From: Melitaea cinxia
Lineage: Eukaryota; Arthropoda; Insecta; Lepidoptera; Nymphalidae
Length of the DNA stretch: 64,000 bases
Assembly (NCBI RefSeq): GCF_905220565.1
Contig: NC_059414.1
Span: forward strand, 1,176,001-1,240,000
Direction of reading: 5' to 3'
The position numbers were made by a program, and so were the translations under genes. The first letter of the stretch is position 1; every line of letters begins with the position of its first letter. Below are positions 31,993 through 42,549 of this stretch, in pieces. The notes under the pieces were generated by a model. The model did no database searches. It had not been told where the DNA came from and worked only from the letters and a program-made list of their open reading frames with translations.

Positions 31993-34900
31993 ATGAATAA
32001 AGAAAATAATAGAAGCGCTGCAGGACTTGTAAGTAAAAAGTTCTATTTTTAAAGCTTTGTTTTAAGAATCGATTCATTTGTTTATAATTGTGGTGATATA
32101 TCTATGTCTTGCGAGTATTGAAAAAGTTAAAACGCATTTACTCTCTTAATCACTAACTTCCAAGAAGAGACTTCAAAAATAATAATACTATGGTGCTTTT
32201 GAGTGTTTTATATTCATTTTTCATCATTGGCATACTAAAATGTGGCCATAATTTATAGTGACGCAGTCAATTAAATACTGGATCTTGCTTGAACTTAAAA
32301 TGACACCCTATGAGAAGCACAATCTTACAATATATAAAGAAAGGTCAAAATCAGTAGACCCTGTAAAAAGTTACAACACAGATAACAATATGCAGAGGAA
32401 TTGAAAACCTACTTTGTATAAGTCAATTAAAAAGAACCTTAATGTTTTATACATTAAATTTTAATTGTAAATTATCAAATGTTTCAGAGACGCTCAGCTA
32501 TCGCTGAAAGATTACGCCTCCGAGAAGAATGGTCGGCATTGAAAGGGACAAGTGATGATACGAACCATAAACAAAATACCAAAAATGTTCTCACAAAAAA
32601 ATCTCAAAACTTAGTTATATCTTTTCCTAAAAATGTGGGAACTACAAGTAAATATAACACTAGAAAGAATGAACCATCTAATGTAAGTATCATTTGTTTT
32701 CATTATTTTTTTTTTTTACTTAATTTTTATACAGACATGAGATATTCTAATTTTTCTTAAAAACCAGCATTGAACGAAAAATTTATAGATTTTTAATATA
32801 TGTATACTAAATTACTAATTATAATCATTCAATTTATAATACTAAGTATGTAAGTTAAATTAACACCTCACACTCAATTGCCCCCCACCAGTAGGATTAC
32901 CTCCTATGTCAGGTGTCTGGAAACAGACACAATACACAAACACTAAACTAAACAGCTGGCAAAAACCACTACCGCATGGTTACAGCTTGGCTTGTGGCCA
33001 CACTAATATAATAGTAGATATCTTTAGCGCTGTCTAAGACAGTAAACTTTAATACTTATTAAATTATTTACTATATTCTATTTAATATGTTATGATTAAA
33101 AATTTACACAGACTTTCTAATAAAACTTAATTTATTTCTAGTATTAATTATGTGGCAGTAATATTTTACCTTTTTTGTTGTTAGAAAAACCTACTAACAA
33201 CATGAATTTAGAAATACAATTAGGTATAGAGACCAATCAAAACGTCCCACAAAATGTATAAAATTCCAATACAAAATTGTCATAATTATGTTCATAGCCA
33301 CTAACTACTCTAATTTTTTTTTTTTTTTATATCAACTTATTACATATTTCAAAAGTAAAGACTACAATAATTACTACAAAACTGGTTTTATTCTATATAT
33401 TCTTTGTTTTTTTATTTTATTTATGGTCATTAATTTTTTTATTTTCTCTAATACATTTTTATGTACCTGAAAAATAAAAATAAAAACTATTTCATGTAAC
33501 TAAAATTAAATAGCAATATTAAATCACAAAGAATATTTGTAAAATAATTTTTAAAATAAAACATTTCCAGTATCCCGTGTCTGAGGTGTTATGCGGAATA
33601 GTAGTATTAGTGGATGTAGGGTCGGAAACCCGAGCCTTACCACTGAGAGCTGCTTTATCCGCCCTTGGAGCTAACGTTGTACCGACCTGGAGCCCGCTCG
33701 TTACACATCTTGTCTGGTCTCAGGGTAATCTTAGTTGTACTAAATTTTTAAATTCAGAATGTTTACGATAGATAGTGTTTTCTCTTATCACTTATATGTA
33801 TATTATGATGAAACGGTTTTTAATAGTCTTTATACTGTGTATAACTTGTAAAGACTAATATGATAAGGATTTCAGTCTTTATTTTAATACATCAAGAAAT
33901 ACAATAAGCAGTACATATACAGTAATACTACAAGAATAATGTATATATTAATATGTGAAGAAAAAACTTTGTACCACTTTTTACGAAAATTACGTGGACT
34001 GAGGAGTATGAAATTTCGCACACTTATCTATACTAATATTATAAAGCTGAAGAGTTTGTTTGTTTGTTTGAACGCGCTAATCTCAGAAACTACTGGTCCG
34101 ATTTGTAAAATTATTTTAGTGTTAGACAGTCCATTTATCGAGGAAGGTTATAGGCTATATATCATCACGCTAAGACTAAAAGTAGCGGAGCACCAACGAA
34201 GAATGTTTCAAAATCGGGGGTTCTTTTTTCCTTTTGAGAGCTTCCGCTGCGTGCGCTGTGAAAACAGTTAAAGTTTCGCAAAAATCTATATTATTTACGC
34301 ATACTCCATCAACATGACAACCGACATGCTGTCTGCTGAGCGCGACGATCAGGTCATCCATGTAGAGGTTAAAAAGTGTTGGAGATGTTAACCCCCCCTG
34401 CCTGACTCCACATTCGAGCCGATACGGATCGGACATTGTCCCCGCCCATCGAACGCTAGTGGTCTGGTTCGCGTACCAATATCGAAATATATTTATAATT
34501 CCCTGCGGTAACCCAATTCGCTCGAGTTTCTTCCAAAGTAAATCATATACCACCAGGTCAAAAGCTTTAGATAAATCGAGGAAGCACGCGTACACAGGTG
34601 TTTTGCGATTTGTTATAAATAAAGTTTTTATTATAATATCTTGAAAGCTATGTGTATAATATTTTTTTTAAATTATACTTGGGGTGTGATATACAATCGA
34701 TACTGAAGCCAAAAATATAGTTTTTAGAATTTTTGTCTGTTTGTCTGTATGTATGTCTGGGATAAACTCAAAAAGTACTTGCATGGATTTACTTCATATT
34801 TGGCACGAATATTATTAAGAAGTCGGGTCAACATATAGGTTACATATTATCACGCTATCACCTATTGGAAACGAGCAGTGAACCTTTATTTCCTCAACGC

Positions 34901-37900
34901 ATTCTGTAACAACGTGTAATCTAACGACGCATATTTGAATGTTGTTGTTATTATGTTAATAACCATGCTATAAGCTAGCTTCACACTATGAATAAAGACA
35001 TTCTGTAGTATATTTAGTATCAGCATTGCACCCGTGCGAAGCCGGGGCGGGTCGCTCGTTGATATATAAATATGTCCCGATTGGGATATTAACGATATGA
35101 ATAAGACCACGTATCTTGCTGATAAATATCTTAATTTGGCAGGTGGCTGTAGGAGCCTCCGAGCCAAAGCGAGAGCCCTGGCCTGCCGGCTCGTGTCCCC
35201 GCTGTGGGTGGAGGCGTGCGCCGCGGCCGGCCGGAGGCTGCCCGAGAGGCTGTTCCCCGCGCCCACCAGACCGTCAGATCTACCGTCACCGACTACTTTG
35301 AGAATATTACTGGTGAGTGAGAGCTAATCCTTAATGAAATCTCTGCCCAAGTATAACTTATTTGGGCATTTCTACTAATACTAAACTGAGGTAGGGCACA
35401 GCAGGAATTTCCTGCTCAAAATATGGAGCAGCCCGGCTGGGGTAGTACCTCGACCTTACAGAAGATCACAGCAAATTAATACTGTTTTCAAGCAGTGTTG
35501 TGTTCCTGTTGGTGAGTAAGGTGACCAGAGCTCCTGGGATTAGGTCGGCAACGCGCTTGCGATGCTTCTGGTGTTGCAGGCGTCTATAAGCTACGGTAAT
35601 CTCTTACCATCAGGTGAGCCGTACGCTTGTTTGCCGACCTAATGACATAAAAAAAATACTTAATGGGTAAATGTAAAATGTTGTACAAAATACATTAATT
35701 AATTATAAATTTAATTTGCATGAATGTATTATATATATATAATATGAAATATGTGTACTGAGGCCATAATTATTTTTTTATTTGCAGAAAAAGGCAGAAC
35801 AAGAGAATGTTTCTTTACAAAATCTGTTATCAGATAGTACTGAGAGTGAAAAAGGTAAGTAACTTTTAAAATTATTTTTATCATATGTCTGTTACATATG
35901 TTAACTTAATACGCTACGCTTCAGCCTGAAATATCCCACTACCAGGCATAGGCCTCTTTCCCCATGTCGGAAAAGGATCAGAGCTTAATCCACCACACTG
36001 CTTCAATGCAGATTTACGAATAGTAATAACAACCGATGGATTAACGTGCTCTTCGAGGCATGGTGTGTGCCCAAACACCCAGACCACGGCTAACATCTAT
36101 TTATATCCAATACAAATGTTTGTCGTGCGCGGGGATCGAACCCACAACCGCCAGCGCAACAGCCACAAACCAGTTGCGTGACCGTTGCGCCAACGCATCG
36201 TCATAGTAATGAAGCAACAAATATAATAACACTAATTCAAAATACAATAGAACCTAATATTATAATCCGACCTTAGAAGGTGGTCGGTATATGAAATCAA
36301 CAAATACAAATATATAAAGCCAAAAATGATACATAATAAATGGACATATTATGCATTGATTACATATTATTGTCCAATGTTGAAGTTGAAAATCAACAAA
36401 GTTGATATGTAAAGAAAAAAAAAATACAGTCGAATTGAGAACCTCCTCCTTTTTTGGAAGTCGGTTAAAAAAAATTATGGAATTGGCCTCTAATTTTTAG
36501 TCGGTCGGTTAGTCGGTCGAAGTCGGTTAAAAATTAGATTTAAGTAAAAGGAATTTGTTAATTTGTACGATTTTATTTTGTGTTACCCACACATTAGGCA
36601 ATTCTAAGCATTTTTTTAATATCATATCAAAAATCGACCGTTCCTCGTCGCTTGGACCGAATATAAAATCATCATATCGAAAATTTCGATCTAGCGAGTT
36701 CATCGTTCCATAGCTTAATTGGCTAGAGCACCGACACGGTCAGTCGGAGATGCAGGTTCGATCCCCGCTGGAACGGTCGATTTTTGATATGATATTCAAA
36801 AATGTGCTGTGCCCTACCTCAGTTATGATTTTGCATTACTGACCACTGAACGAACAGTTCTGTTCTATAGGCAATAGGCGTTATTAACATCTTTGATTAT
36901 CCTTAAATTAGAAATTAAAATTAATATAACACAAACTACAACGACACATGATTACTTCAGGTAAAGCAACTCGTTTGCGGATATCAAGTGAAACAGAACA
37001 CGATACGACAAACACTACGGACTCGTCGCACGACACGTCGTACGACAAGTCGAAAGATAAATCGCTCGACGAGTCGAAGGATAAGTCGCACGACAAAACC
37101 GACAAAACTATATCTCCAGGTAATAAAATCTTAAGATTATATTTAAAAAAAATTATTGGAGAATGTCTGGACCGGTTTAACTATTTTTTTTTTTTTTTTT
37201 TTTTGTAGTTAATACTTTCTGCAATGCAATTTCTGCGAAAGGGTCGGTGGTATGACAATACAAATAAGGTGAAGTAATTATTTTCTTTGTAACTCCAGAC
37301 CCTGAAACCAGAGTGAACACAGCACTGAGACGAGCATTACCTGCTTCGATAACGCCACAGCGACCCACCAAGTCTAAGAGGAAGCTGTTCACACAGAAGG
37401 AGGCTGATATAAATACTGATGATGACTCCGGTGAGAACTAGCTTCCCGCACACAGTGGGTTTTGATTGTCCCGTTTTCGTTTTAAATCTTGGTTAACGAT
37501 TTTCATAATCGATCCAGTATTTTATGAGTTTATTAAGGGCGTCCATAAACCACGTGGTCATATTTTAGCCTTTCTTAGACCCCCTACCTCCCCTCATGTA
37601 GCCTAACGTAGCTTTTCCTGATATCACCCCCCCCTCCTCCCCCCTCGACCAGGCTATATGGTTTATGGACGCTCCATAATTACACAAAAAGATAAATGAA
37701 AAATCTAATGTTTCTTTTTAATAACACTATATATAGAGGTACCATTTTACCATTTTTAGATAGAGTTACCATTTATCTGTGTTGATGAACTTGGCAACTT
37801 ATGAAGTATTTAATTTAATTATATATTTATTTTGAAAAAAAAAAGTTTGCTTTAGAGCACACGACTGAAGTATAACTTCCTTAGTTGCCCGTACAGTAAT

Positions 37901-40635
37901 ACGAAACGTAACTCTTTCTCTTTCTTTCTTCACTAACATATATTTCCCTTTCAACTTCCGTTCCCCGCCCGATCATACTTTTCTTAACATTCTCGTCACG
38001 CATACAACAGCTTACTAAGTCAAGCTTGTGTGAAGAAGTCTTACTTCAATATGTAATAAGAAATTACGCTTAGAGCATTTTCTGTAACTTAAAATATATA
38101 TATCCCACTACTGGTAAGATTGGTTTTGTTCAGTCAACTTATTGTTGAAAAGAATCGTTGAACCTAATCTGTCTTATTGGTCTTACAGGACATCTCTCTT
38201 TCACCTCTTGACGACTTATTGTTTCAAGATCTTAAAGATTATATCCTTATATTATCCTAGTATTTTCTTCTAAAATAGTGGACAATTTTGCCCAGCAGTG
38301 GTTAAATTATTACTAAAATATAGTTCTAAAATATATCTTCAGTTCAATTCAAAAAATTTAATACCTTTTTACAGATAAAGAAACATCAAAAGTACAGACA
38401 AAAGTAAAACCAAAATTAACGGAACGTGGGAAAAGGGAGCTGGCGCACGCTGAACGTATCGCGAGAAAGCTAATGGGGACACCAAAACACAAACTGACGG
38501 ACAAATCTGTGAGACAGTATGATGACAAAGTGCCGAGAATTGTAAGTATCAGTACGGGGACAAACACGCTTAGCAAGTTTGGGGTCACCCATTAATCAAG
38601 TGTTCGGAATAACATCCCGAAATAACACAAGGAAGGCTTGTAATGAGATACCACGTGTGTTTCTTTTTCGTGGAATGAGCTATTTCTAAACCGTTATGGT
38701 TTGAAAAGGATGATGATGACCCTTGATGGGTCTCTGGAAATTCGTACCATGTTGCTAAATTTTCTACAATTTAATCAGATTAAACCTGTCACTTCATTAT
38801 CACTTCAGCCTGTCGCAATCCACTGCTGGACATAGGCCTCTATAAGTTAGCACCAAAAAAGGCATGAACTCGTGTGTGTTACCCATAGTCACCATACTGG
38901 GCAGGCGGGTTGGTGCCCGCAGGGCTGGCTTTGTCGCACCGAAGACGCTGCTGCCCGTCTTCGGCCTGTGTATTTCAAAGCTAGCAGTTGGATGGTTATC
39001 CCGCCATCGATCGGCTTGATAAGTTCCAAGGTGGTAGCGGAACTGTGTTATCCCTTAGTCGCCTCTTACGACATCCACGGGAAGAGGGGGTGGCTATATT
39101 CTTTGATGCCGTAACCACACAGCATTATACTCATTTGTATAATATTATATTTCAGGTATTAACAGGTATGTCAAAACAAGAACGTCAAGAAATATGGCAA
39201 GCAATAAAACAATTAAACGGAAAAATTCAAAACAACGTCAACAAGAGAACGACACACATTCTAATGGGATCTTGTAAAAACACACAAACAAACAGACAAA
39301 ACACAAACACAAAACAAATAGTCATGTGCAACAAATGCAATACTCCTGAAGATATTCTGTCTCAAATGTTCACAAGTACTGTTACAGTGCAAGTTCAAAT
39401 TCATAACAACGGCAACACATTGTGTACCTGTAACAATATTTCTGGTGTTAATAACATTGCCATGTCAAAAAATAATATAATTAACACTGAGAATGACCCC
39501 TCAATAAATAAATCTTTAGAAATAGTTAATGATAAACCAAGGACGGTGAATGCATTGTTGGGTGCAGTTCGGGGCTGTAGAATTTTGTACGCTCAGTATG
39601 CAAGGGATTGCTTAAAAGCGAAGCGATGGTTGCATCATATTGGGTATGAAGTGCCTCATTTGAAGAAGATATCGCAGGTTTGTTTAATTTTTTCATTTAA
39701 AAATTACTTCTGTAAGTATTTAAAATAAATTATTTATTTATACTACTTACTTTAATATATTTTAATTTAACGTTTATCATATTAGTAATGTACCTGTTAA
39801 AGGCGGAATTAATAATTTTTGTTATTTTTTAACGCTTCAGCCTGTAATATCCAACTACTAGACATAGGCCTCTTTACATAGGAGAAGGATCAGAGCTTAA
39901 TCCACCACGCTGCTCCAATGTGGGTTGGCGGATATATTCCCTACTATGAGTAACGATCGCTATCAGGTGTACATGATAACAACCGGGACCGACGGCTTAA
40001 CGTGCTCTCCGAGGCACGGTGGGGAGACCCACAAGGACTGCACAAACACCCAGACCACGGCAAACACCTGTATGGCCAATACAAATGTTTGTCGTGCGTC
40101 GTATCGATCCCGTAACCGCCAGCGCAACAGGTACAATCCTGCTTTGACCGTTGCGCCAACGCGTCGTCATAGTATTTGTTAATGTATTACCTAATTTTAT
40201 TCAAAATAATTTAAAATTAATATAAAAATTCTTACAGTTTTACTTTATGTATATTATAGTTTTACTGTATTTTCTGTAATCTCTAATCATAATACAATAT
40301 TTTTCTAACAGAAGGCGCGCTTCGAACGCCTAGCACTCGGAAAGATGCGTTCCGAATATGCATACGATATTTTTTACGGAATGCGCGTTAAAGTATCAGA
40401 AAACGCCGACCAAAAAGACGCGGTAAAACAATTACTAACACTCTGTGGCGCCATCACTCAAGATACAAACATGGCGGGGCAAAATGGCGCGAAAAAACAA
40501 AATGGCGGACACGTCACTGACTTTGACATTACAATTGGGCGGGAAAATGGTGAAGTCTGTTCTAAATGGGTGTTTGATAGTGTCGCAGCGGCCAGGATGA
40601 GGACTGCAAGACGATATATAAATAAAGATATTTAA
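31993..40635 (+). CDS. MCPH1: Microcephalin (MCPH1) ortholog, complete, 10 exons
   Basis: Exons: 31993-32028, 32488-32682, 33571-33724, 35143-35312, 35788-35854, 36961-37119, 37299-37430, 38375-38541, 39156-39677, 40312-40635. All GT...AG and phase-consistent; 1926 nt, 641 residues. BRCT1 spans about residues 80-175 (GIVVLVDVGSETRALPLRAA, ALGANVVPTW, THLVW, LVSPLWVEACAAAGRRLPE), the microcephalin N-terminal type with the Trp of LWVE. Exon 6 encodes a charged run of DKS/DES repeats. Exon 8 is basic. BRCT2 starts IVLTGMSKQER, reaches NKRTTHILMG, is interrupted by an 88-residue Asn/Thr-rich insert (399-486), then resumes KPRTVNALLGAVRGC. BRCT3 (from about 550) ends with VCSKWVFDSV. Microcephalin restrains condensin II and helps chromosome condensation and DNA-damage responses in the nucleus; paired C-terminal BRCTs bind phosphopeptides. 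The start is the first ATG of a short exon with a consensus donor. Less certain: the exact N-terminus. Confidence 0.94.
32877..33005 (-). repeat. tSINE-b fragment in MCPH1 intron 2
   Basis: Reverse match to the tSINE-b 3' half: CCCCCCACCAGTAGGATTAC, TGTCAGGTGTCTGGAAACAG and CACAATACACAAACAC. The head is degraded. Confidence 0.6.
34022..34175 (+). repeat. Hel-like repeat in MCPH1 intron 3
   Basis: TATACTAATATTATAAAGCT, GAAGAGTTTGTTTGTTTG, CGCTAATCTCAGAAACTACT and ATTTATCGAGGAAGGTTATA, a sequence very common in lepidopteran DNA. It borders the antisense RT fragment. Confidence 0.6.
34280..34600 (-). pseudogene. LINE reverse transcriptase fragment, antisense in MCPH1 intron 3
   Basis: About 105 codons of RT: FLDLSKAFDLVVYDLLWKKL, GLPQGIINIFRYWYANQT and CGVRQGGLTSPTLFNLYMDD, ending near GCHVDGVCVNN just before the catalytic YADD would be expected. 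Both ends are cut off. The residues following it belong to another repeat. It differs in motif style from the RTE and CR1/L2-like elements here, so at least a third LINE lineage is present. Confidence 0.85.
34675..35062 (+). mobile_element. Hel-like element, about 390 bp, copy 1
   Basis: Begins CTTGGGGTGTGATATACAAT, includes GGGATAAACTCAAAAAGTAC, AAGAAGTCGGGTCAACATAT, GAACCTTTATTTCCTCAACG and GCATTGCACCCGTGCGAAGC, and ends GGGCGGGTCGCTCGTTGATA. It ends about 80 bp before MCPH1 exon 4. An opposite-strand copy lies at 41748-42141. Non-coding; the CTAG-like end is degraded here to CTCG. Confidence 0.78.
35384..35655 (+). repeat. hpSINE, near full length, in MCPH1 intron 4
   Basis: Starts AACTGAGGTAGGGCACAGCA and includes both hairpins and the end TTTGCCGACCTAATGACATA plus poly-A. 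It lacks about 15 bp around the G-run after CAGAGCTCCTGGG. It fills more than half of the 475-bp intron. Confidence 0.88.
35915..36206 (-). repeat. tSINE-a in MCPH1 intron 5
   Basis: Reverse copy: ACGCTTCAGCCTGAAATATC, CAGGCATAGGCCTCTTTCCC, CACCCAGACCACGGCTAACA, then the antisense B box CGGGGATCGAACCCACAACC and head GACCGTTGCGCCAACGC. The centre is partly deleted. Confidence 0.85.
36410..36545 (-). repeat. AAGTCGG repeat fragment
   Basis: AATTGAGAACCTCCTCCTTT, TTTTTGGAAGTCGGTTAAAA and tandem GTCGGTCGGTTAG words. It is the 5' end of the family in reverse orientation, inside MCPH1 intron 5. Confidence 0.6.
36558..36800 (+). mobile_element. tL-TIR element, copy 2, in MCPH1 intron 5
   Basis: Shares its left part (TTAATTTGTACGATTTTATT) and tRNA-like module with 25177-25490. 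A perfect 27-bp inverted repeat bounds 36618-36796: left arm 36618-36644 (starts AATATCATATC), right arm 36770-36796 (ends GATATGATATT). The right arm includes the 3' acceptor strand of the tRNA-like module. This gives a 179-bp foldback unit with an internal cloverleaf. Confidence 0.8.
36704..36775 (+). tRNA. tRNA-like module (pseudo-tRNA), copy 2
   Basis: 72 nt with a perfect 7-bp acceptor stem (CGTTCCA/TGGAACG), D stem GCTT/GAGC, anticodon stem CCGAC/GTCGG with loop ACGGTCA, and T arm GCAGG-TTCGATC-CCCGC with one A-C mismatch. C replaces U at position 33. Copy 1 has the better T stem and copy 2 the better acceptor stem, so their common ancestor was probably a fully paired cloverleaf. Confidence 0.5.
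36806..36828 (-). repeat. hpSINE 5'-end remnant
   Basis: TGTGCTGTGCCCTACCTCAG is the reverse complement of the hpSINE start. Only about 20 bp remain, placed directly beside the tL-TIR element. Confidence 0.5.
37537..37675. mobile_element. Short MITE with GGGCGTCCATAAA ends, MCPH1 intron 7
   Basis: The left end GGGCGTCCATAAACCACGTG pairs with the right end ATATGGTTTATGGACGCTCC. The interior is C-rich (ACCCCCCCCTCC). These ends recur in many insect MITEs; no target duplication is clear. No ORF. Confidence 0.7.
37848..38050 (+). mobile_element. MITE-K copy in MCPH1 intron 7
   Basis: GTTTGCTTTAGAGCACACGA, CTGAAGTATAACTTCCTTAG, CCCCGCCCGATCATACTTTT, ending GAAGAAGTCTTACTTCAATA. The inverted ends carry a few changes. 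No ORF. Confidence 0.75.
38801..39122 (-). mobile_element. RTE-delta copy in MCPH1 intron 8
   Basis: Left end CACTTCAGCCTGTCGCAATC, junction with the 5' UTR at GAACTCGTGTGTGTTACCCA, right end GCCGTAACCACACAG. The short repeat CATTAT (38795-38800 and 39123-39128) may be its target duplication. Its micro-ORF start is mutated (ACG for ATG). It ends 33 bp before exon 9, so it supplies sequence next to the acceptor. Confidence 0.85.
39832..40166 (-). repeat. tSINE-a, full length, in MCPH1 intron 9
   Basis: Starts AACGCTTCAGCCTGTAATAT. Central words are CCGACGGCTTAACGTGCTCT, GGCACGGTGGGGAGACCCAC and CAGACCACGGCAAACACCTG. The antisense B box is degraded (GTCGTATCGATCCCGTAACC) and the head ends TTGCGCCAACGCG. 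Confidence 0.88.
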
Positions 40636-40714
40636 TTATGGTGTTGTGATTATATTTAGATTTTTTTTTAGCTTTAATTTTATTTATTTTAATGTATTGC
40701 TTGTACATTTTTTT

Positions 40715-40720
40715 AATAAA
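40715..40720 (+). terminator. Likely MCPH1 poly-A signal
   Basis: AATAAA 80 bp after the MCPH1 stop, followed by a T-rich stretch, which is a normal arrangement for a short insect 3' UTR. Confidence 0.65.
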
Positions 40721-40966
40721 GATTTTTTTTTGTATTTAATAATGAGTTTAGGATATATAATATATGTATTGAAAGCATACTTAGTTTTGACCTGAGTTAC
40801 TTATGAGATTTTTAAATAGCAACAATAAAATTTATATGCTGTCCTACCAACTATCATAGCATTTACATCTGAAAACATTGAATACACTCTGAAACACGGT
40901 GTGGGTGACTCACAAAGACAAGTGAGAACATTCAGGCTTGTAACACATTTGGCACTAACATACTTA

Positions 40967-41220
40967 GGGCCTACTGTTTCATCAGTAATGGATAAGGTTT
41001 ATCCGGCAAATAAGTTACGATTAGACAAACAATAGGAGACAGAATAAGTCATTAGGGCCTCAATATAAACTACAGCTTTAGACTCATTTTTGAGAATGGA
41101 AATATATCATTAATACAGTGGGATTCGATGGCAGAAAAGAATAATACATCAAAAACTTTTATCTGCTGAATACCATCATCCGTCAAACGGCGTTATCCAC
41201 AACTGATCCGAAACAGGGCC
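40967..41220. mobile_element. PIF/Harbinger-like MITE, TTA target duplication
   Basis: A 254-bp element flanked by TTA (40964-40966 and 41221-41223). The ends GGGCCTACTGTTTCATCAG and, in reverse, GGCCCTGTTTCGGATCAG continue into similar GGATAA words, giving about 30 bp of imperfect inverted repeat. A 3-bp TTA/TWA duplication suggests PIF/Harbinger. No ORF. Confidence 0.72.
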
Positions 41221-41344
41221 TTAGTACAGTACTAGTTATTTACAACTTACAGAAACATTACAACAGTATTACATTATAACTAAGTATATGTCCCCTTCGA
41301 CCTCTCCTCGACCCTCAGTTGATGATCAGTGACAATTAAAACAC

Positions 41345-41445
41345 TATAATAAAACAACTTTTTCGAGTTTTATCGCGGTTTATTAAGTTTTTTAGATGCC
41401 CGACGTTTCGGATACTTTACAGCAACCATGGACTGTTGCGATAGA
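41345..41445 (+). mobile_element. Half copy of the CAACTTTTTCG MITE
   Basis: AAAACAACTTTTTCGAGTTT, TATCGCGGTTTATTAAG, CCCGACGTTTCGGATAC and TTTACAGCAACCATGG match the left half of the element at 43137-43414. The right end is missing. Confidence 0.65.
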
Positions 41446-41747
41446 TGTTCAGGATTATTTTAGTTTCTGGTGACATAAGATAACGAATATCGCATATCCT
41501 GAAAACAGGGCTATATACAGACAAACTCGTATTATCCAATAAATTACCAATTATTGTCTACAGTTAGATTTCGGATATCCGCTCTCGCGCCATCTTTTGC
41601 GTCAGTGGATAAACGTCTATACAGCGCCATCTCTGTTTTGTCGTCTCAAGCTGTTTGAGGTGGTAGTTATCGAAGTCACCTGTAATTGTACTTTAAATAA
41701 CCGGCATTGGTACATGTACTATTAGGCAGTACAACTTTTATTATATA

Positions 41748-42141
41748 CTAGCGACCCGCCCCGGCTTCGCACGGGTGCAATGCTGATACTAAATATACTA
41801 CAAAATGTCTTTATTTGTAGTGTGAAGCTAGCTTATCGCATGGTTATTAACATAATAACAACAACATTCAACAAATATGCATCGTTAGATTACACGTTGT
41901 TACAGAATGCGTTAAAGAAATAAAGGTTCACTGCTCGTTCCCCGTAGGTGATAGCGTGATACTATGTAGCCTATATGTTGACCCGACTTCTTAATAATAT
42001 TCGTGCCAAATTTTGAAGTAAATCCATGCAGTACTTTTTGAGTTTATCCCGGACATACATACAGACAAACAGACAAAAATTCTAAAAACTATATTTTTGG
42101 CTTCGGTATCGATTGTAGATCACACCCCAAGTATTCTTTTA
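41748..42141 (-). mobile_element. Hel-like element, about 390 bp, copy 2
   Basis: Reverse copy of 34675-35062: starts TACTAGCGACCCGCCCCGGC and continues GCACGGGTGCAATGCTGATA, CTCGTTCCCCGTAGGTGATA, CCCGACTTCTTAATAATATT and CACACCCCAAGTATTC. The Helitron-like CTAG end is intact. The two copies bracket MCPH1 exons 4-10 in opposite orientation. Confidence 0.78.
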
Positions 42142-42549
42142 AAAAATAATCAATGTACAGTTTTGACTTTCCTACCATTTTATTATATTTATAGATTATC
42201 CACTCCCTATTTTCTGCGACATTTTGAATCGCATTTCATCTCAAAACAGTTTTGAAAACGGAGTCAATAAAGGGGGTGATAGACGTTCGAACTTAAAGTA
42301 CGCACTTTTTAAGATCGCAAACTTACTCGGCTCGACGTCGGTGATACACGTGAAACTTACTCATTCTGTTTTGCGATGTCGTCGACAGAAGAAGCTTTGT
42401 ATTATTTAGAAGATGTATGGTATTACACTTTAAAAACAAAAAAAGACGAAGTTCGGAGATCATTTTGAGTAATTTCTCAGTCAAAAGTAACAAAAATTAC
42501 AAATACCAACACTACAAGCGTTGCGCGTCCACGGACTGTCGAAACATAA

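Noticed and set aside
38988..39728. 246-codon continuous + strand ORF as one exon
   Set aside because: Its first 56 codons are RTE-delta 5' UTR; the true exon 9 begins after the AG at 39154-39155 and ends at the GT at 39678.
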